DNA of 64,000 bases, taken from assembly GCF_004745425.1 (NCBI RefSeq), contig NZ_PGGK01000001.1, forward strand, positions 248,001 through 312,000. The letters run 5' to 3'. The notes under the pieces were generated by a model. That model searched no databases and had not been told where the DNA came from. It saw nothing but the letters and a program-made list of their open reading frames with translations. The DNA is from Methanolobus halotolerans (GTDB lineage: Archaea > Halobacteriota > Methanosarcinia > Methanosarcinales > Methanosarcinaceae). Both the position numbers and the translations under genes were made by a program. Positions 55,168-64,000 of the stretch are shown one piece after another; positions within the stretch are counted from its first letter, which is position 1, and every line of letters starts with the position of its first letter.

Positions 55168-56205
55168 ATGCGTATTTTGATTGATTTGAACCATCCTAAA
55201 GACATCAATATTTTCCGCAATGTTATTCATAGGCTAATACTTGATGGTCATTCCATTAAAATAGTTGCCGCTAATAAAGAAAACATGGTTGACATATTAG
55301 ATTCCTATGGTTTTGAATATGAAACGAAACCTCATTACAATGGATTAGTAAATAAAATTGTAGGAATGGTTAAAAACGATTATCGGCTGTACAAAATTGC
55401 AATGAAATTCAATGCTGACATTTTTGCAAGTTTCGGTTCGCCATATGCTGCCCAAGTCAGTAGAATATTAGGGAAAGATCATATTTCATTTTCTGATACT
55501 GATTCAGATAAAGCTACTATAAACCAATTTGTTTTGACAACTTTATTATTTTCAAAGGTGGACTATGTTCCAGAATGTCATAGGATTGATAGGGGCAAAA
55601 AACAAAAAAAATTCAATGGTTATTATGAGCTATCATATCTCCATCCTCTTTACTTTAAACCCAATCCTGATGTATTGTTTAAACTAGGTTTGTCGCCAGA
55701 AGATAGGTATATAGTAGTTCGCTTTTCTGCATTGAATGCTCATCACGATATTGGGGCTGAGGGTTTTAATTTCAGAAACGAAGAAGAAATCTTAACTTAT
55801 ATCAAAAATCTTAGTGCCTATGCGAAGGTATTTTTAACTACAGAAATAAAACTTAGCCCTACCCTTGAAAAATATAAGCCGAATGTCTCAGCGACTGATT
55901 TTCATAGTTTCTTATTTTATTCTTCATTATATGTTGGTGAAGGAGCTTCAATGGCTGCAGAAGCTGCAATTTTAGGTGTTCCTTCTATTTATATTTCAAA
56001 TACAACAAGAGGTTATCTTGAAGAACTTGAGAATAAATACAAGTTATGCTACACAATAGTGAATAAAGAAGAAGCTTTGAATAAAGCTATTAGTCTTTTC
56101 GAACCAAATGTGAAGTCTTTATGGGCTGAAAAAAGAATGAAAATGCTAGACAATAAAATTGATGTTGTGGAGTTCATAGTTGATGCAATCGAAAAGGAAA
56201 CTTGA
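55168..56205 (+). CDS. DUF354 glycosyltransferase-like protein
   Basis: A 345-aa GT-B fold protein of the DUF354 family found in archaeal glycan clusters. MRILIDLNHPKDINIFRN opens the N-terminal domain, and LYVGEGASMAAEAAILGVPSIYIS is the nucleotide-sugar region. Sugar specificity is unknown. Confidence 0.85.
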   Translation: MRILIDLNHPKDINIFRNVIHRLILDGHSIKIVAANKENMVDILDSYGFEYETKPHYNGLVNKIVGMVKNDYRLYKIAMKFNADIFASFGSPYAAQVSRILGKDHISFSDTDSDKATINQFVLTTLLFSKVDYVPECHRIDRGKKQKKFNGYYELSYLHPLYFKPNPDVLFKLGLSPEDRYIVVRFSALNAHHDIGAEGFNFRNEEEILTYIKNLSAYAKVFLTTEIKLSPTLEKYKPNVSATDFHSFLFYSSLYVGEGASMAAEAAILGVPSIYISNTTRGYLEELENKYKLCYTIVNKEEALNKAISLFEPNVKSLWAEKRMKMLDNKIDVVEFIVDAIEKET

Positions 56206-56283
56206 CGTCAATTATAATTCTTTTAAATATTTTACTTATAAAAAATATTTTTTAAAAAATACTGTATTATATTAGGTATTTTC

Positions 56284-57705
56284 ATGAGCACAGCTAAAAA
56301 AATAGCAACAAATACAACTTTTATATTAGTAGGAAATGTTCTTGTAAAAATATTAGCTCTGTTAGTTTCTGTTTATCTTGCTAGATATTTTGGAGTGGAG
56401 TACTTTGGAGAATATAATTTCGTAATTACCTACCTGACTTTTTTTATTTTTGTAGCGAATTTCGGACTTGATCCTATATTAATAAGGAACCTTTCAAGAC
56501 CTGGTTCAAATACGGACCATCTGACATCAAATATATTGATGATCAGAGTATTGACATCTCTCTTGTCGATAGTTCTTGCAATTTTATTAGTCCGGCTTCT
56601 TGACTATCCGAACGAAACTATATTATATGTTTCTGTACTGTCTGCCATCTTATTGTTTCAAGGGATAAGCTATCTTTTTGAATCAGTGTTTCATGCAAAT
56701 TTGAAAATGTATTATTCTGCAATTGGCCTGATTGTATCAAAGATGTTCTATTCTGCTGCAGCATTTGGTTTAATATGTTTAAACAGAACTTTGTTGGATT
56801 TTTTATATTTATATATTGTTGCAGAGATGATCAGGACATTGATTGCAGTTTACTATTCCCAAAACTTTGTTAGTATAAAGTTAGATATTGACTGGAAATT
56901 ATGGAAATCGCTTTTTAAAGAGTGTTTACCGTTTATTGCAAGCTATGCACTATTTATTATCTATTACCGTATTGACATTCTAATGTTATCAAAAATGGAT
57001 GGAATCTTTGCAGTTGGCCTATATTCATCAGCTTACAGATTAGTTGACCCGATTTTATTCATACCTGCTGCCCTGGCTTCGACTCTGATGCCTCTCATGT
57101 CAAAAGAATATTTGCATAATCTCACAAAATTCAGGATACTATATTCTGCAGGGTCAAAGTATATTCTTATATTGATGCTACCCTTGACTATTGCTTTGTT
57201 CCTTCTTTCAGAAAATGTGATCCATTTACTTTATACTGAAGATTATTATCCCGGTATTATCACATTGCAGATACTGTCGTTGACCCTTGTGTTCAACTCG
57301 ATGAACTCCATACAAAACTCGTTATTAATAGCCTCTGATCGACAAAAGATCAATACCTTGTCTATAGGGATTGGTTGTGTGCTTAATGTGGTCCTAAATT
57401 TCATTTTTATCCCAATCTATGGTTATAATGGAGCAGCAATTGCAACTTTGATATCGGTGATCGTTTTGTTCCTGATACAGTTATTATTCATTAAGCAAAC
57501 ACTTTCTATTTTATCTTTAAATAGGAGCAGTTCCGGAATAATAATATCATCTTTTTTGATGGGTTCAATTATTTATTTAAATCCGAAATCGAATTTATTA
57601 ATACTCATTCTTTCATGTGTCCTTACGTACGTTACATTGTTGTGGCTTACAAAGAGCTTGTCTAAACAAGAAATAACAATGATAAAGTCGATTTTAAAGA
57701 AATGA
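56284..57705 (+). CDS. Wzx-type polysaccharide flippase
   Basis: A 473-aa MOP-superfamily exporter with about 14 helices (ATNTTFILVGNVLVKILALLVS, GVEYFGEYNF, YRIDILMLSKM). It flips lipid-linked oligosaccharide across the membrane. The A/T-rich composition is shared with its neighbours. Confidence 0.93.
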   Translation: MSTAKKIATNTTFILVGNVLVKILALLVSVYLARYFGVEYFGEYNFVITYLTFFIFVANFGLDPILIRNLSRPGSNTDHLTSNILMIRVLTSLLSIVLAILLVRLLDYPNETILYVSVLSAILLFQGISYLFESVFHANLKMYYSAIGLIVSKMFYSAAAFGLICLNRTLLDFLYLYIVAEMIRTLIAVYYSQNFVSIKLDIDWKLWKSLFKECLPFIASYALFIIYYRIDILMLSKMDGIFAVGLYSSAYRLVDPILFIPAALASTLMPLMSKEYLHNLTKFRILYSAGSKYILILMLPLTIALFLLSENVIHLLYTEDYYPGIITLQILSLTLVFNSMNSIQNSLLIASDRQKINTLSIGIGCVLNVVLNFIFIPIYGYNGAAIATLISVIVLFLIQLLFIKQTLSILSLNRSSSGIIISSFLMGSIIYLNPKSNLLILILSCVLTYVTLLWLTKSLSKQEITMIKSILKK

Positions 57706-57814
57706 TGACATATCAACGCTTGATGATTACGATATATTATGCTATTTCCAACATATTTTATAGGTTTCACTTAAAATAAATATATAAATACTAGGAGAAC
57801 TATTGAAATGATGT

Positions 57815-58483
57815 ATGATTGTTGGAGTGCACCAGCCTAATTATCTTCCATATTTAGGTTTCTTTGATAAGATGCGAGAATCAGATATCTTCATTATTTA
57901 TGATGATGCACAATTCAATAAGGGTGATTTCCAGCACAGAAACAGGATTCGAATACATCACGGATCAAAGTGGCTTACAGTTCCGGTGGAAAAAAAACAT
58001 GTGCCTATAAATGAAATACGTATTTTGAATAACGCAATGGTCAAAAATGAAAATTGGAACAACCACCATTTATCGCAGATAGTTGATAATTACAAAAAGT
58101 CTGCTTGTTTTGCTGATTATTTTGATGGCTTATCCGGAATTTATCAGGGAGAACATAAATATTTGGCAGAACTTAATATGGAGCTTATTGCGTTTCTGAA
58201 TAGATCTTTTGATATATATACCAAAATAAGCTACTCAAGTGAAGCGCCTTCCAGTTTTTTTTCTACTCAAAGGCTTATTGAACTCGTTCAATCAGTGAAC
58301 GGTGACACATATCTTTCTGGGTCTGCAGGAAGGAATTATCTTGACATTGATATGTTTGAAGCCTGCGGAATAGAAGTTATATTCCAGGATTTCAAGCATC
58401 CTGTCTATGAACAACAATATGAAGGCTTTGTGGCTAACATGTCTGCGATAGATGCATTGTTCAATGGTTACAGGTTTGATTGA
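57815..58483 (+). CDS. WbqC-family protein
   Basis: A 222-aa protein of the WbqC family: VGVHQPNYLPYLGFFDKM, YDDAQFNKGDFQHRNRIR and YLSGSAGRNYLD. These proteins occur in O-antigen and capsule clusters and are linked to amino-sugar modification; the reaction is unclear. AGGAGA lies ~17 nt upstream of ATG. The stop codon sits next to the formyltransferase start. Confidence 0.9.
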   Translation: MIVGVHQPNYLPYLGFFDKMRESDIFIIYDDAQFNKGDFQHRNRIRIHHGSKWLTVPVEKKHVPINEIRILNNAMVKNENWNNHHLSQIVDNYKKSACFADYFDGLSGIYQGEHKYLAELNMELIAFLNRSFDIYTKISYSSEAPSSFFSTQRLIELVQSVNGDTYLSGSAGRNYLDIDMFEACGIEVIFQDFKHPVYEQQYEGFVANMSAIDALFNGYRFD

Positions 58484-58484
58484 A

Positions 58485-59396
58485 ATGAGTGTTTTTCCTT
58501 TGAGTGTGGTGTTCTTTGGCAATAATCTTGAAGTGCTTGAATGTTTGGATTCTGTCTCGAATATCGTTGCAGTATTCACAAGACCTGATGATGGGTCAAA
58601 TGAAAATGTAAATTCGATTAAGAAATTTTCTGCTTTTTCAGGCATACCTGTATTTCAACCTAGCAAAAAAGAGCTTTATGATCATGCAGATTTCCTGCAG
58701 AAAGCTGACCCAGATATAATCATAGTATGTGGTTACAAGTTCATTATCCCGAAAGAGATATTTTCAATACCCAGAAATGGTACGATAAATATACATCCTT
58801 CTATGTTACCTCGCTACAGGGGTCAACATGTAATCAACTGGGCTATTGTAAACGGGGAATTGGAGACAGGTGTTACTCTGCATTTCATGGAAGAAACCTT
58901 GGATACGGGTGATATCATTGTTCAGAAATCTGTACCAATTTGTTTCGAAGACACTGCTAAAGAATTGCATGACCGGATATATAAAGAAGCTTGTTGCCTG
59001 CTTAAAGAACTTCTCAAGTATTATAATAAGCAAGATAAATTGCAGGGGAAAAAGCAGGATTCCTCGGTTGCGACTTTTTTCAAGCCACGGAAGCCGGAAG
59101 ATGGACATATAGACTGGAGTAAAAGTAGTGTTGAAATCTATAATCTTATCAGGGCACTTTCGAAGCCATGGCCAGGAGCTTTCAGTTACTTCAAGAATCA
59201 TAAAGTGGTCATCTGGAAAGCTCATATTGAACCTGATCTAAGCGAAATATCTCATGGAAAACTTATTAATGTTGATGATGACTATATATCAGTCAGTACT
59301 ATAGATGGTCAAATTATAATTACAGAATATGAGATAATCAGTGCTGATAAAACTATAAAATCCATACTTCTTAAAAATGGAGATTTTTTCACATAA
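58485..59396 (+). CDS. Formyltransferase of the Fmt/sugar N-formyltransferase family
   Basis: A 303-aa formyl-group transferase. NIHPSMLPRYRG holds the catalytic Asn/His, and EETLDTGDI the catalytic Asp, so it should be active. A C-terminal OB-like domain follows. Archaea do not formylate initiator Met-tRNA, and the gene sits between wbqC and a PIG-L deacetylase, so I infer a sugar N-formyltransferase. Start at ATG 58485, 1 nt after the wbqC stop. Confidence 0.88.
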   Translation: MSVFPLSVVFFGNNLEVLECLDSVSNIVAVFTRPDDGSNENVNSIKKFSAFSGIPVFQPSKKELYDHADFLQKADPDIIIVCGYKFIIPKEIFSIPRNGTINIHPSMLPRYRGQHVINWAIVNGELETGVTLHFMEETLDTGDIIVQKSVPICFEDTAKELHDRIYKEACCLLKELLKYYNKQDKLQGKKQDSSVATFFKPRKPEDGHIDWSKSSVEIYNLIRALSKPWPGAFSYFKNHKVVIWKAHIEPDLSEISHGKLINVDDDYISVSTIDGQIIITEYEIISADKTIKSILLKNGDFFT

Positions 59397-59410
59397 CGGA
59401 GATTTTAACT

Positions 59411-60064
59411 ATGCCAAAAATACTTGCAATGGGAGCACATCCGGATGATATGGAACTGGAGGCCGGGGGAACTTTGGCAAAGTTCATCAGGAAAGGCTAT
59501 GATGTGTATCTTCTCATTCTCACATCCGGTGGTTACACCGATATGAAAGGAAATACTTACTTTGATGAGCAGTTGAAGAATGAGGCACTGAATGCTTCCA
59601 AAATTCTTGGTGTAAAAGAGGTAATATTCTTTGACTATAATACCACTGAGCTTCCATCTGGTGGAAAGATAGTTTCGGAAGTGGACTCAATAGTTGACAG
59701 TATCAAACCTGATGTGTTCATCTCTCACCATCCTTTTGATTCTCATCAAGACCACAAAGCAGCTGCCGATATAATGTTTGCTGTTTCAAGACAGGGCCGA
59801 GTTAAGAATGTTCTCAGTGGTTCGACCCTTCCATACAGGCCTAACGTATTTGCATTCAGGCCTCAATTCTTTGTCGATATCACAGACACGATTGACATCA
59901 AAATGGATGCTATAAGGGCATATGAAACTCAGTACAGTAAGTTTGGATCTGAAGAGCTTATTGAAAGAGTGAGAGCTATGTCAAAAACACATGGCTGGGC
60001 TGTAGGATATGAGTATGCCGAGTGTTTCGAAGTTATAAGAATGGATGATAGTTTATGGATATGA
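59411..60064 (+). CDS. PIG-L (LmbE)-family deacetylase
   Basis: A 217-aa zinc N-deacetylase. The metal motif AHPDDMELEAGG is at residues ~8-19, and HHPFDSHQDHKAA follows. It probably frees the amine of an N-acetylated sugar, which would create the substrate for the preceding formyltransferase. It overlaps the next gene by 10 nt. Confidence 0.92.
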   Translation: MPKILAMGAHPDDMELEAGGTLAKFIRKGYDVYLLILTSGGYTDMKGNTYFDEQLKNEALNASKILGVKEVIFFDYNTTELPSGGKIVSEVDSIVDSIKPDVFISHHPFDSHQDHKAAADIMFAVSRQGRVKNVLSGSTLPYRPNVFAFRPQFFVDITDTIDIKMDAIRAYETQYSKFGSEELIERVRAMSKTHGWAVGYEYAECFEVIRMDDSLWI

Positions 60065-60960
60065 ACGGTTACATATTGGTAACTCCATGTAAGAACGAAG
60101 AAGAAAGTCTTCCAAAACTTGCAGAATCTATAGTTGGGCAAGAAATCACTCCTCTTTTGTGGGTTATTGTAAATGATGGAAGCACAGATAGGACTCCTGA
60201 AATTCTTCGTGATTTAGGTTCAAGATATCCGTGGATCCAAACAATAACTTTAAGCGAAAAGCCTCGTGATCTTGGTGTACATGTGTCTCATGTATATAGG
60301 ACCGGCTTTGATGCTGCTATCAAACACTGTGAGGGTAATAGTATTGATTACCATTATGTTGCAAGTGTTGATGCAGATATAATCCTTGATATTGATTATT
60401 TTTCATGCCTAATTAAGGAATTTGAGGTAGATCCAAAACTTGGAATATGTAGTGGGCAAATAGGAAATATAATTAATGGAAACATAATTTGGACCAACGA
60501 CAAAAAGAATCTACCATCCGGTGGAGCCAGGATCTGGAATAGAAAATGTTTTGAAGATACTGGTGGTTACCTTCTGACATGCAGTCCGGACAGTGTTTCC
60601 AATGTCAAAGCTAAACTAAAGGGATGGAAGACAAGAAATTTTGCTACTACAAAAGCTGTTTCAACTCGTCCTTATTCAAGTGCGCAAGGTCAATGGAAAG
60701 GTTACAGGAGATTAGGTTCTAATAACTACTTTATAGGTTATTCGGCTATTCATGTTTGCCTTAAAGGAATTAAACTACTCTATAGCAAAAATGGATATTT
60801 CAAGCATGGTGTAGGAATAGCATATGTTGCAGGTTATTTCCACGATTTGATTTTAAAAAAGCCACGTATCGATGATCAAGAAGTGCTTGACTATTACAGA
60901 AAGAACAGGCTTAAGGAGATATTATGTTCAGTGTTCAATCGTCCAAAAAGTTCAAAATAA
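60055..60960 (+). CDS. GT2-family glycosyltransferase
   Basis: A 301-aa GT-A fold inverting transferase: LVTPCKNEEESLPKL, VNDGSTDRTPEIL and VDADIIL (metal-binding DxD). No membrane helix is evident. It adds a sugar during glycan assembly. ATG 60055 overlaps the PIG-L end; ATG 60061 is an alternative. Confidence 0.9.
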   Translation: MDMNGYILVTPCKNEEESLPKLAESIVGQEITPLLWVIVNDGSTDRTPEILRDLGSRYPWIQTITLSEKPRDLGVHVSHVYRTGFDAAIKHCEGNSIDYHYVASVDADIILDIDYFSCLIKEFEVDPKLGICSGQIGNIINGNIIWTNDKKNLPSGGARIWNRKCFEDTGGYLLTCSPDSVSNVKAKLKGWKTRNFATTKAVSTRPYSSAQGQWKGYRRLGSNNYFIGYSAIHVCLKGIKLLYSKNGYFKHGVGIAYVAGYFHDLILKKPRIDDQEVLDYYRKNRLKEILCSVFNRPKSSK

Positions 60961-62495
60961 CGTCCTTAGGACTTCTTGTTTTATTGAATATAATATTACG
61001 CATACCTTCAATTCCACATGCAAAAGGGAGGGATTCCTTTTTCATTCACTCCCTAGCTAGTTCTATTAGCGTTTTTGGTGAAGCAAGATGGTGGGATCAT
61101 TGGCTCTCTGTATTTGGATATTATCCATATTCATATGCAAGTGGTCTGCCATTCACTCTTTCTGGTATGTCACAACTCTTTGGTATCGACATAGAAAAGG
61201 CAATTTTAATATATTCAATAGCCTTTGGTGTACTAACTGTATTCTTGGCTTTTACATTAGCGGGGCTTATCTCTAATAATTTTATATTCAAATATGCTAT
61301 GGCTTTCTTCTTCTCAGTTTCTCCTGGAATCATGCTTTTTACAACATGGGAAGCAAGCTCTAGAGGTCCTTTTATGATTTTTTTACCTCTTTTGTTTTTT
61401 GTATTATTAAAAGAAATCTCATTCCCTAAAAAAATAATATTGGGTTCATTATCCCTACTTCTACTGTTTTCATTTCATCATTACGCTATTTTTGCATTTG
61501 TTCTTACCTTAGTATACATTTTTCTTAGAGTCATTTTTAAGTTCAATTCTTCTTATAATTTTTCCTCATCGCTAAATAAGCACTCAAGAAAAGCCAATTA
61601 TCTGTATTTATTTCTGATATTTAGTTCATTTATGTATCCATTTCTTACTCACTCCATGATTACGGCAGGTTCACGCTATAACTGGCTTATAGACTTATTA
61701 GTAATTAATATAAGGTTTATTGGACCTGCAATACTCCTTGCAATAGGTGGTATAGTTTCCTTATCGTTATCAGAAAGGAAAAATTTTGCGCAGTGGTATT
61801 TTTTGATAAGTTTCATATTTATCCTTCCTTTTATTTATGATTTAACCTATGGTGTATACCTTCTCCTTCTCTATTCTATTGTTTTTCTTAGCGTCGGTTT
61901 CAAGAATTCTTTGTGCAATAGTAAAGGAAATAACAAACATGCTATCAAAGTTATTTCCATATTTATTGTTAGTATAATCCTTGTTTCAACACTTTTCACA
62001 GCATATTATAGTTATAGCAGAACAGGTGATTATCAGTATCTATGGTATATGGATGAAAGGACCTATGAATTTGCACACTGGGTCAATGATCAGATTGACA
62101 GGGATAGTCGCGTTTTCATGGTTGCTGAAAATAATTATTATGTCCGTACTATTGCACTTCAGGAAGAGGGATTGCCTATACTTGTAGCCGGGGTTCAAGG
62201 CTTTACATATGGTTTTATTAATAATTCATATCTTGATAGTTTGGAAAGGGTTCCTGTTACGAGTAGCTATTTCTATTCCGAGGGAGTCTATCGTGTTGAA
62301 GAAAGGGACATTTACAGAAGTATGACTTGGTATGTAGACAATAAGAATATCAAAATCATAAAGAATGTATACTCACTTGATTATTTAATACAATCTAGAA
62401 CATATTATAAGAGGGTACAGGGATTGGATAGTAACAGTGCCGAAATTATTTATACCAACGGTATACATGAGATTTACGAGCTTCGATATCTTTAA
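60924..62495 (+). CDS. Multi-pass membrane protein, GT-C-like
   Basis: A 523-aa protein with about ten helices up to residue ~355, then a ~160-aa extracytoplasmic domain. The topology fits GT-C glycosyltransferases/oligosaccharide ligases or polymerases, though no motif is decisive. RDSFFIHSLASSI follows the first helix. ATG 60924 has AAGGAG with good spacing and overlaps the GT2 gene by 37 nt. Confidence 0.75.
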   Translation: MFSVQSSKKFKITSLGLLVLLNIILRIPSIPHAKGRDSFFIHSLASSISVFGEARWWDHWLSVFGYYPYSYASGLPFTLSGMSQLFGIDIEKAILIYSIAFGVLTVFLAFTLAGLISNNFIFKYAMAFFFSVSPGIMLFTTWEASSRGPFMIFLPLLFFVLLKEISFPKKIILGSLSLLLLFSFHHYAIFAFVLTLVYIFLRVIFKFNSSYNFSSSLNKHSRKANYLYLFLIFSSFMYPFLTHSMITAGSRYNWLIDLLVINIRFIGPAILLAIGGIVSLSLSERKNFAQWYFLISFIFILPFIYDLTYGVYLLLLYSIVFLSVGFKNSLCNSKGNNKHAIKVISIFIVSIILVSTLFTAYYSYSRTGDYQYLWYMDERTYEFAHWVNDQIDRDSRVFMVAENNYYVRTIALQEEGLPILVAGVQGFTYGFINNSYLDSLERVPVTSSYFYSEGVYRVEERDIYRSMTWYVDNKNIKIIKNVYSLDYLIQSRTYYKRVQGLDSNSAEIIYTNGIHEIYELRYL

Positions 62496-62517
62496 TATTA
62501 TTTAGATTGGTTTGAGC

Positions 62518-63711
62518 ATGAATGTTTGTATATTTACAGGTGTCATTTCGCTTGACAAGAATAATAGTGATGTGCGAAAAAAATATTTACTTGAAAGAAT
62601 CAGATACTTTGGCAACAAGAATGTAAATCTCAAAATTCTAAGTCCTATGTCCTCAAATGTGGACTATATAGGTGCCAACAATCTTTGTTACAATCATTAC
62701 TTTTTTATAAATAGAAAAGGTTTCAAATTGCTTTCTTTGATTTTCTCAGTACCTAAACTAGTCACATTAGATTGTGATATTCTACATTGTTTAAATTATC
62801 AATCTTTTTTTATTGCAAATTTTGTCAATTTTTTCAGGAAAAGTAGATACCTTATTTTATTTGAATCAATGGGTCTTGCTTATGCAGAATCTATAGTAGG
62901 TTCTAAAGGCTCTATCAAAGTAAAAATTTTGAGCCCAATAATTACTTTCCTAGAAAGAGAGGCATTTAAAAAAAGTGATAGTGTAGTTGTGTACACAGAA
63001 ATATTGAAAGAGTTTGCTGCAGATCATTTCAATATTAAGATGGATAAAATTTCTGTTGTTCCACATGGGGTCAGTCTTGATACAAAAGATTTTACTGGCT
63101 TTAAAATTGTTGATTTGCTGGTTGATCTGCCACATAAAAAGCCTATTGTAATGTATGTAGGCTTATTATCAAAATTACACGGTACTCCTTATCTGATGAA
63201 AATTGCTTTAGAGTTAAGCATTAAAAGGCCGAATATCTTTATTATGGTACTTGGTACAGGTCCCTTAAAAAACCAATTTGAAAGATTTATCAAAGAATAC
63301 AAGCTCACAAATATTATTTTGACTGGATACATACCTTCAGAGAAAGTTCCCATGTACTTGCATATGGCTGACGTTCTGCTTATTCCTCATTCAAAGTGTC
63401 TACAAACAGAACTTGACCCTCCAACAAAGCTTTTTGAATACCTAAAGGCCGGTAAACCAATTGTTTCTTTTGATTTTAAGGCAATATCAGAAATTGTAGG
63501 AGATATTGCAGTTTTAGTTGAACCGGACAATCCTTCAAAATTTGTGGATGGTGTTATTGAAGTATTGGATAATAATAAATACTATTTAGAACTTGCACAA
63601 AAGGCAAAATTAATTGTAGATCAATATTCATGGAAAGTTGCTGCAGAAAAACAGTTTAATGCATACACTAACTTAGCTAAAAAACATAACTTTAGTGACA
63701 AAACTAAATAA
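62518..63711 (+). CDS. GT4-family glycosyltransferase
   Basis: A 397-aa retaining GT-B transferase: VVPHGVSLD, IVMYVGLLSKLHGTPYLM, ILTGYIPSEKVPMYLHMADVLLIPH and EYLKAGKPIVSFD. The donor sugar is unknown. ATG 62518 is preferred over TTG 62512. Confidence 0.9.
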   Translation: MNVCIFTGVISLDKNNSDVRKKYLLERIRYFGNKNVNLKILSPMSSNVDYIGANNLCYNHYFFINRKGFKLLSLIFSVPKLVTLDCDILHCLNYQSFFIANFVNFFRKSRYLILFESMGLAYAESIVGSKGSIKVKILSPIITFLEREAFKKSDSVVVYTEILKEFAADHFNIKMDKISVVPHGVSLDTKDFTGFKIVDLLVDLPHKKPIVMYVGLLSKLHGTPYLMKIALELSIKRPNIFIMVLGTGPLKNQFERFIKEYKLTNIILTGYIPSEKVPMYLHMADVLLIPHSKCLQTELDPPTKLFEYLKAGKPIVSFDFKAISEIVGDIAVLVEPDNPSKFVDGVIEVLDNNKYYLELAQKAKLIVDQYSWKVAAEKQFNAYTNLAKKHNFSDKTK

Positions 63712-63761
63712 CAATGAATTAATGACATTGGTAATTATATTTAGTTATATACAATGATAAC

Positions 63762-64000
63762 TTATGACCTATTTTTTTCATATATGTAATTTTTATATTT
63801 AGATATTCTATTTTTCAAATTGGTATTAATTGTTTTATTAAAATCTTGGTTAAACGCGTATATAATAATTATATATAAGATTATTCCAATTATTATAGAG
63901 CTTATTAGCATATTTATGTTACTCTCAAAGAACTTTGGGTATATCCAATGTTTGTATAAAATTATGCTAATACACATTAATAAAGATGCAAACAATGATG
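63762..64000 (-). CDS. C-terminal fragment of a membrane protein (truncated by window end)
   Basis: About 79 codons of a minus-strand gene that runs out of the window; the frame is open past 63995. Two or three hydrophobic helices and a Lys/Asn-rich tail (NRISKYKNYIYEKNRS) are visible. It could be the end of a flippase or another polysaccharide membrane protein. The family cannot be decided. It is convergent with the GT4 gene. Confidence 0.5.
   Translation of the reverse strand, partial: SLFASLLMCISIILYKHWIYPKFFESNINMLISSIIIGIILYIIIIYAFNQDFNKTINTNLKNRISKYKNYIYEKNRS

Noticed and set aside
58485-59396. Methionyl-tRNA formyltransferase
   Set aside because: Archaea do not formylate initiator tRNA, and the gene is embedded among sugar-modifying genes.
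1-64000. tRNA, rRNA, CRISPR arrays, insertion sequences
   Set aside because: I saw no T-loop-like GGTTCGAATCC sequences, regularly spaced repeats, transposase-like proteins or terminal inverted repeats with target duplications.

Overview
The window is archaeal and looks like a methylotrophic methanogen of the Methanosarcinaceae (Methanolobus or Methanococcoides-like). The genus is an inference; no search was run. Supporting signs are the duplicated S-layer repeat protein, an F420-dependent luciferase-like oxidoreductase, a tetraether-lipid-synthase-type radical SAM protein, a PEF-CTERM protein with an archaeosortase, archaeal TATA boxes about 26-30 nt ahead of inferred transcript starts, and strong GGAGGT ribosome binding sites.

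Layout. 1-2.7 kb: S-layer protein (minus) with terminator. 3-4.7 kb: alpha-glucan phosphorylase (plus). 4.7-11.7 kb: lipid and membrane genes: Tes-like radical SAM protein, S2P-like protease, F420 enzyme, PLDc_N peptide, polyprenol kinase, DUF2892-like protein, MgtC/DUF4010 protein. 11.8-14.3 kb: cation-chloride-cotransporter-like permease and a 26-codon membrane peptide. 14.5-31.3 kb: a long minus-strand run for storage polysaccharide: debranching enzyme, GH15, an ACT/V4R-like sensor, two GH57 proteins, MscS, DUF432, CorA, GT4, GalT-like protein, GT3 glycogen synthase, then a Na,K-type P-ATPase. 31.4-39.8 kb: MarC, a membrane metalloprotease, peroxiredoxin, an MBL-fold hydrolase, ThiC, topoisomerase I and a nitroreductase. 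39.9-46 kb: branched-chain amino acid block (ilvC, ilvN, ilvB, LeuA/CimA) and an M42 peptidase. 46-51.5 kb: a surface-protein sorting locus (PEF-CTERM protein, DUF1616 protein, M48-like pseudoprotease, small membrane protein, archaeosortase). 51.7-64 kb: a plus-strand surface polysaccharide cluster that turns strongly AT-rich near 53.46 kb.

The storage block holds synthesis (GT3, GT4), hydrolysis (GH15, GH57, debranching) and phosphorolysis (at 3 kb), with ion and pressure channels and a putative sensor in between. The sorting locus pairs a substrate with its likely transpeptidase. The polysaccharide cluster has deacetylases, a formyltransferase, WbqC, a flippase and several glycosyltransferases, which suggests a formylated amino-sugar glycan.

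The most interesting unexplained signals are three putative structured non-coding RNAs with similar promoters (6489-6635, 32266-32391, 39195-39293); several genes whose conserved N-termini can only be reached through non-AUG/GUG/UUG starts placed 6 nt after a strong ribosome binding site; a GH57 paralogue and an M48 homologue that both lack catalytic residues; and a sequence motif shared between the promoter regions of the PEF-CTERM gene and the archaeosortase. No tRNA, rRNA, CRISPR array or insertion sequence was seen.
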